Below are positions 6,299-10,096 of a DNA stretch of 10,096 bases, piece after piece. The position numbers and the translations under genes are program-made. The DNA comes from Opitutia bacterium (GTDB lineage: Bacteria; Verrucomicrobiota; Verrucomicrobiia; Opitutales; Opitutaceae), in the NCBI GenBank assembly GCA_003157575.1, contig PMKA01000099.1:1-10096 (forward strand), written 5' to 3'. Under the pieces are notes generated by a model. That model did not search any database. It was not told the origin of the DNA and saw only the letters and a program-made list of their open reading frames with translations. Numbering within the stretch: the first letter of the stretch is position 1; each line of letters starts with the position of its first letter.

Positions 6299-7384
6299 AT
6301 GCCTGCGGGCGACCACCCCACCGTGCTCCACTATGTCGGTTATGACGCCGACCGCGGCGGAATCGTCTCCGTTGTGCGGGCGCTGGCAGGGGCCGGTCGG
6401 TTCGCGTGCGTGCTGGGCATGAACAGGGGGGCCGTGCAGGCGCGGACGCCGGCGCTCGAGGTTCTTGAATTGCCCCGGATCTCAGGGGAGAAGATCGGGG
6501 TCGGCACGGCGATGCGGGCGTTGGTTGTGGCGCGCGCAGTGCGGCGGTGGCTGCGGGAAGACCCGGAGCGGATATTTCACGGGCATTCGCGCGCCGGGCT
6601 GCTGGTCGCCCGATGGCTGGCGGGCATGGGCGAATGCAGGGTCGTGGCCACGGTGCATGTGTTTGGCCGCCAGCGCTGGTTCTACAGGCGCGCTGCCGCC
6701 GCCCTGGGCGGAAGGCTCTGCTGGCTCGGGCCGTCCATGAAATCCTACTACGGACTTCCGGCGGACGGCTGGAAGGGTTGCCTGCCGGACTGCATTCCGG
6801 AAGCGTGCGTGCGGCCGGCGCGCCCGCGGCCGTTGGCGCTGGTGGTGACCTTCGGCTGCGTCGGCGCCCTCGTGCCCGTGAAGCAATGGGAGCTGGTGCT
6901 CGACGCGCTGGAGCAGGTTCCCGCCGAGGTGCCGCTGCGCGTTGTGCAGGCCGGAGCCGGGGATCCCGGGAGCCGCGAGTACGCCGCAGGACTGCGGCGG
7001 CGGGCGGAGGCGCCGGCGCTGGCCTCGCGTTTCGCGTGGCGCGGCCCGGTGGAGGACATGGCGGAGTTCTATGCCGGCATCGACTGCCTGGTGGTGGCGG
7101 CCACGAGGGAGGCCTCTTCAGTCGCGGCGCTCGAAGCGGTGGCGGCCGGAGTGCCGGTGCTGGCGTCGGCGGGCAGCGGAACGCGGGATCTGATTGCCCG
7201 CTGTCGCGGAGGATGGCTGTTCCCGGCGGACTCTGCCGAAGCGCTTGGCCGGCGGATGGCTGAGCTTGCCCGCGGCCCGGAACTGGCGGCGTGGCGGCGG
7301 GACGAGGCGGGGCTCACCGAGTTCACGGCGGCGAAATCCGCCGCGGCCCATGCCGCGGTTTACCAAACGCTCCTGCGGGGGTGA
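6299..7384 (+). CDS. Family 4 (GT-B) glycosyltransferase
   Basis: A 361-residue retaining glycosyltransferase of the GT-B fold, expected at the cytoplasmic face and using a nucleotide-sugar donor. The N-terminal acceptor domain has DADRGGIVSVVRAL at residues 16-29 and FHGHSRAGLLVARW at 93-106. The C-terminal donor domain starts near 183 with VTFGCVGALVPVKQWELVLD, followed by LRVVQAGAGDPG at 213-224 and WRGPVEDMAEFYAGIDCLVV at 247-266. The E-x7-E motif is intact as E271 and E279 within TREASSVAALEAVAAGVPVL, followed by GSGTRDLI. The length is normal for the family. The ATG at 6299 places the GGI loop at the expected distance. The frame is open back to 6167, but that stretch overlaps the flippase gene and its upstream region. 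The gene ends 37 bases before the convergent GT4 gene, with no clear terminator between. Confidence 0.88.
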   Translation: MPAGDHPTVLHYVGYDADRGGIVSVVRALAGAGRFACVLGMNRGAVQARTPALEVLELPRISGEKIGVGTAMRALVVARAVRRWLREDPERIFHGHSRAGLLVARWLAGMGECRVVATVHVFGRQRWFYRRAAAALGGRLCWLGPSMKSYYGLPADGWKGCLPDCIPEACVRPARPRPLALVVTFGCVGALVPVKQWELVLDALEQVPAEVPLRVVQAGAGDPGSREYAAGLRRRAEAPALASRFAWRGPVEDMAEFYAGIDCLVVAATREASSVAALEAVAAGVPVLASAGSGTRDLIARCRGGWLFPADSAEALGRRMAELARGPELAAWRRDEAGLTEFTAAKSAAAHAAVYQTLLRG

Positions 7385-7421
7385 ATGCGCCGGCGTTTCG
7401 GCGGGGCGTTGGCGGAAACCT

Positions 7422-8531
7422 TCAGTCAGACAACCCGCCCAGCGCGGACGCCAGAGCCGAAAGGTGCTTCTCCCGGGTGTAGTGATCGAGGAAATGCCGT
7501 CGCATGGCTCCGGTGGGCGCCGGCGTCTGGCGCAGGCGGAGCAGTGCCTGGGCGAGGCCGGCGACGTCCCCCGGCGCGACGAGCGCGGACGCCGCTGACG
7601 ACGGCAGGGTGTCGGGGATGGCGCGCCAGCGCGTGGACACGACGGGCAGGTCCCACGCCATGGCTTCGAGCAGCACGAGGGGCTGGCCTTCGTGCGGGTA
7701 GCGCGTCGGGAAGAGAAAGGCGTGGCTGCGGGCGAAACACGCTTCCTTGGCGGCGCCGGTCAGCGGACCGTGCCAGCGGAGCACGGCGGAATCGCCGGAC
7801 GCGGCGGCGCGGAGGCGGGCGGCATCGGCCGGGGTGGGGGCGTCGCCGACGAGATCGAGGGCGAACGCCGGTCCGGCGCCGGGCACGGCCAGTGCGTTGG
7901 CGCGTTGCACGGCGGCGAGGGCGTCGAACACGCCCTTGGTCTCGCTGCAGAGCCCGAGGAAGAGAATGCGGAGAGACGGATCGGGCGGAGGCCGCGCCGG
8001 CGGACCCGCCGGGCAGGGATCGGCGATCCCATTGGGCACGACGGCGATCCGGCGGGAGGCCACCGCTTCCGCGTCCGCGCGCAGGGCCGGCGAAAGAACG
8101 AGCGAAAGATCGGCGGCGCGAAGGGCGCGCACGGCCAGATGGCGTTCGAGAGGCGAGGCGTTCGTCTGCAGCCAGTCCGCGAGACCGGCGGCATGCCAGT
8201 GGAGAACCAGGCGGGGAAAGAGGCGCCGGACCGCGCCGAGGAGCAGCCAGTCGCGCACGACGGCGGAGCGTTTGCCCGGCGCCGGAACATAATAGAGCGC
8301 GTCAAACGATGTGTCCCGGCACCGTGCGCGGGTTTCGCGAATCGCGCGGGCAAGGGCCAGCAGCTTGCCCGGCCGCATCCGCCCGATGTCCGCGATGTCC
8401 CGTGACAGCGGGAGGTTGACATGGCGGATCGTGATGCCGGCGCGCTCCGCGAACCCGTTGACGAGCGCCTGCACCATCACGCTTTGACCGTGGACCGGCG
8501 GGGGAGTTTGGGCGAGGACAAGCAGCTTCAT
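7422..8531 (-). CDS. Family 4 (GT-B) glycosyltransferase
   Basis: A 369-residue GT-B glycosyltransferase, a second and clearly different member from the one at 6299. It starts with MKLLVLAQTPPPVHGQSVMV, the common GT4 opening with a glycine-containing donor/acceptor loop (HGQS at 14-17). HWHAAGLADWL at 111-121 and VVPNGIADP at 164-172 mark the inter-domain link. ILFLGLCSETKGVFDALAAV at 189-208 is the conserved start of the donor domain, and WHGPLTGAAKEACFARSHAF at 253-272 precedes the E-x7-E motif E281/E289 in HEGQPLVLLEAMAWDLPVVS. The C-terminal helix with a DHYTREKHLSAL pattern is typical. The ATG at 8531 fits the domain start; no strong Shine-Dalgarno precedes it. It diverges from the exosortase gene across 48 bases and converges with the 6299 gene. 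It probably adds another sugar of the same glycan, but the specificity is unknown. Confidence 0.9.
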   Translation of the reverse strand: MKLLVLAQTPPPVHGQSVMVQALVNGFAERAGITIRHVNLPLSRDIADIGRMRPGKLLALARAIRETRARCRDTSFDALYYVPAPGKRSAVVRDWLLLGAVRRLFPRLVLHWHAAGLADWLQTNASPLERHLAVRALRAADLSLVLSPALRADAEAVASRRIAVVPNGIADPCPAGPPARPPPDPSLRILFLGLCSETKGVFDALAAVQRANALAVPGAGPAFALDLVGDAPTPADAARLRAAASGDSAVLRWHGPLTGAAKEACFARSHAFLFPTRYPHEGQPLVLLEAMAWDLPVVSTRWRAIPDTLPSSAASALVAPGDVAGLAQALLRLRQTPAPTGAMRRHFLDHYTREKHLSALASALGGLSD

Positions 8532-8567
8532 CTCAGGGCTTGGAAATATCTGGCCGTGCAGGATGAT

Positions 8568-8572
8568 GAAGG
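8568..8572 (+). promoter_or_regulatory. Ribosome-binding site for the exosortase gene
   Basis: GAAGG at 8568-8572 stands 7 bases before the ATG at 8580, normal Shine-Dalgarno spacing. It decides the start of the exosortase. The in-frame sequence further upstream lies against the start of the divergent glycosyltransferase gene. Confidence 0.55.
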
Positions 8573-8579
8573 CTGACTC

Positions 8580-10096
8580 ATGACTGTTTCCGCCGCAAGA
8601 CGCCAGCCCGCCGTTCGCATTTCATGGCCGGTGGTCGTTTGTGCACTCACAGGATTCGCGGTCTTTCAATTCGCCGGCAACGCGACGCGCGGCTACATCG
8701 ACACGCCGTCGCTCTTCTATTGGTGGGGTTACCAGTGGATCAATCCGCAGTCCGACTGCCAGCACGGCTGGCTGATCCTGGGTCTGACGTTCTGGCTGCT
8801 GTGGAGAAATCTGACGGAAGGCGGAGGCAGACTCGCAGGGGCGCCTGCTCCCGCGCCGATCGCCGCGCTTTCCGCGATGCTGGGAGGGCTTGCGCTGCAC
8901 CTTGTCGGCTATGCGGTCCAGCAGACGAGGATCTCGATCGCGGCGTTTCTTCTGTTCACCTGGGGCGTGCTCGTGCTTGCCGGCGGACGGCGGTGGGGGC
9001 GCGCGGCGGTGTTTCCGCTGGCGTTCATGGTATTCGCCATTCCGGTGGACGTGCTCGACACGCTTGGGTTCTACCTGCAGATGGGCGTGACCGGGGCGGC
9101 GTCGGGCATTGCGCACGCGCTCGGAATCGACGTTGTGCGGAACGGCACGCAGCTTTTCTCGCCGCACGGCGGCTATCAGTACGATGTTGCGGCGGCCTGT
9201 TCGGGGGTCCGGTCGTTGATGGCGCTGGCGGCCCTGTCGTTGCTGGTCGGCTATCTCAGCCTGCGCGCCTGGTGGGCGCGTCTGGTGCTTCTCGTTTTAT
9301 GCGGACCGTTCACGTTCATCGGCAACGTGGTTCGGACGACGGCGATTGTCGTCGCCGCGGAATGGTTCGGCCAGCGCGCGGGAAACGTCGTGCATGAATG
9401 GTTCGGCTTTGTGGTGTTCGGGATCGTCCTCGGGCTGCAGTTGCTCGCGGTGAAGGCGTTTCAATACCGGAGAGCGGAGAGCGGAGACAGTAGGGCCGGA
9501 CCCCGTGTCCGGGCCGCTCAGGATGCTGAAACCGGAATTCGGATACCTGAGACCGGAGGGCAGACGTCGGAAAGCGGAGAGCAGAAACCTAGAACTGAGG
9601 ACAGGGGAACCGACACCGAAAATCGAAAATCGAAGATTGAAAATTGGAGGTTCCCCCGCGGGGCGATCACGGCGGTCGTTGTTCTTGCTGCGGCACTGGT
9701 GGTTTTCGCGGAACACCGGTTGGACACCGTTCAGACCCGGCCCGAAGTCGGCATTGCGACAGCCGCCAACGGCAGGGACCCCGCGGATCTTCCCTCTTTT
9801 CTAGCGGACGGGTGGATCGGCCAGGATGTGCCGGTCTCGGCAATTGAGCACGAGGTTCTGCCGCCTGACACCGGGTTTGCGCGAAAGAATTACGTCTGGC
9901 TGCACGGCCCCGCGCGGCAGGTCTACATGTCCATCGTGCTGAGCGGTCGCGACCGCACTTCGATCCACCGGCCGGAGCTGTGCCTTGAGGGACAGGGATG
10001 GACGATCACGGGGCGTTTCGGTCACGACTTCGTGTATCCCGGTTCCGGGCGCGGGAAGGTGCCGGCGACGGTTTTGCGCGTTCGCCGCGAAGTCGT
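8580..10096 (+). CDS. Exosortase fused to EpsI domain (3' end cut by window)
   Basis: Exosortases are inner-membrane cysteine transpeptidase/proteases that cleave PEP-CTERM-type sorting tails. EpsI is the partner domain often encoded beside or fused to them in EPS loci. The frame is open for 505 codons to the window edge. Residues 1-295 form an eight-helix-type exosortase with its catalytic triad visible: C207 in AACSGVRSLMAL, R252 in GNVVRTTAIV, and H272 in NVVHEWFGFVVFG. Residues 296-360 are a charged, low-complexity linker. A further membrane helix (361-378) begins the EpsI part, which carries the signature SIHRPELCLEGQGW at 461-474. The last portion of EpsI, roughly 60 residues or more, lies outside the window. 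The start is the ATG at 8580 with GAAGG upstream. Fusion of the two domains is known in some exosortase subfamilies; the subfamily and cognate sorting signal cannot be assigned here. No PEP-CTERM substrate is encoded in the window. Confidence 0.93.
   Translation, partial: MTVSAARRQPAVRISWPVVVCALTGFAVFQFAGNATRGYIDTPSLFYWWGYQWINPQSDCQHGWLILGLTFWLLWRNLTEGGGRLAGAPAPAPIAALSAMLGGLALHLVGYAVQQTRISIAAFLLFTWGVLVLAGGRRWGRAAVFPLAFMVFAIPVDVLDTLGFYLQMGVTGAASGIAHALGIDVVRNGTQLFSPHGGYQYDVAAACSGVRSLMALAALSLLVGYLSLRAWWARLVLLVLCGPFTFIGNVVRTTAIVVAAEWFGQRAGNVVHEWFGFVVFGIVLGLQLLAVKAFQYRRAESGDSRAGPRVRAAQDAETGIRIPETGGQTSESGEQKPRTEDRGTDTENRKSKIENWRFPRGAITAVVVLAAALVVFAEHRLDTVQTRPEVGIATAANGRDPADLPSFLADGWIGQDVPVSAIEHEVLPPDTGFARKNYVWLHGPARQVYMSIVLSGRDRTSIHRPELCLEGQGWTITGRFGHDFVYPGSGRGKVPATVLRVRREV
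9468..9650 (+). repeat. Low-complexity and palindromic repeat DNA forming the exosortase-EpsI linker
   Basis: The segment begins with CGGAGAGCGGAGAGCGGAGA (9468-9487), a tandem 7-base repeat. It continues with a palindrome at 9493-9515 and scattered GGAAAGCGGAGAGCAG (9569-9584), and ends with a purine-rich run at 9617-9650 built of repeated GAAAATCGAAAATC-type units. Base composition is unlike the coding sequence on either side. It is read in frame without a stop as about 60 polar, charged residues (R/E/S/T/G-rich). Such strings are normally seen between genes, so they probably entered or expanded at a former gene boundary. Confidence 0.75.
9493..9515. repeat. REP-like palindrome (hairpin) within the linker coding sequence
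   Basis: The hairpin core is CCGGAC (9496-9501 region) pairing with GTCCGG (9507-9512), around a CCCGT-type loop. Flanking GGG/GCC bases extend the stem with one bulge. This palindrome is unrelated in sequence to the GTAGCTGCGAGCG family elsewhere in the window. It is translated as part of the linker (near residues 305-312). Confidence 0.6.

Noticed and set aside
4802..6331. Minus-strand 509-codon frame over the flippase
   Set aside because: It is a shifted frame of the flippase region and Arg/Gly/Ala-rich; the flippase frame has the membrane helices and family motifs.
7385..7421. Rho-independent terminator between the convergent GT4 genes (CGCCG-GCGTTT-CGGCG hairpin)
   Set aside because: The stem is only 5 bases and no T-run follows on either strand, so the support is too weak.
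7692..8405. Plus-strand 237-codon frame opposite the second GT4 gene
   Set aside because: Antisense shadow; the minus strand carries an intact GT4 with its E-x7-E motif.
9505..9804. Separate small plus-strand gene in the linker/EpsI region
   Set aside because: It is out of frame with the exosortase-EpsI protein, and its start lies within the palindromic repeat.

Overview
This is a GC-rich window with eight protein-coding genes, all tied to the cell envelope or exopolysaccharide. It carries a rod-shape SEDS glycosyltransferase (RodA, cut by the left edge), an O-antigen-ligase-type polymerase/ligase, a Gfo/Idh/MocA oxidoreductase, a GT2 glycosyltransferase, a Wzx-like flippase, two GT4 glycosyltransferases, and an exosortase fused to an EpsI domain (cut by the right edge). 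I saw no RNA genes, CRISPR array, integrase or transposase. Codon third positions are strongly G/C in all genes. An exosortase/EpsI inside a glycosyltransferase locus, with palindromic repeats near genes, suggests a Gram-negative environmental bacterium. My best guess is Verrucomicrobiota (Opitutaceae-like) or another PVC lineage; this is inference, because no phylogenetic marker is present.

Layout: 1-944 (-) rodA, 3' end missing. 1021-2514 (-) O-antigen ligase family protein whose last codons lie inside a repeat element. 2637-3752 (+) Gfo/Idh/MocA oxidoreductase. 3753-3977 noncoding, with two near-identical palindromic repeats and an associated short motif. 3978-4964 (+) GT2. 4936-6198 (-) flippase, overlapping the GT2 tail-to-tail by 29 bp. 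6299-7384 (+) GT4. 7422-8531 (-) GT4. 8580-10096 (+) exosortase-EpsI, with a linker built from low-complexity and palindromic DNA.

How the genes fit together: the three glycosyltransferases would build a lipid-linked repeat unit at the cytoplasmic face, the flippase would export it, and the ligase/polymerase would polymerise or transfer it in the periplasm. The oxidoreductase may modify a sugar. The exosortase would process PEP-CTERM-type surface proteins, which commonly co-occur with EPS loci; no such substrate is in the window. RodA belongs to peptidoglycan elongation and may be an unrelated neighbour. Strands alternate almost gene by gene, so this is not one operon.

The most unusual signal is the repeats. 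One family (core GTAGCTGCGAGCGTGAGC, with an accompanying CTGCGGAATCT motif) occurs three times, once as the C-terminal coding sequence of the ligase. A second palindrome plus purine-rich repeats is kept in frame inside the exosortase-EpsI linker. No complete new system is evident.
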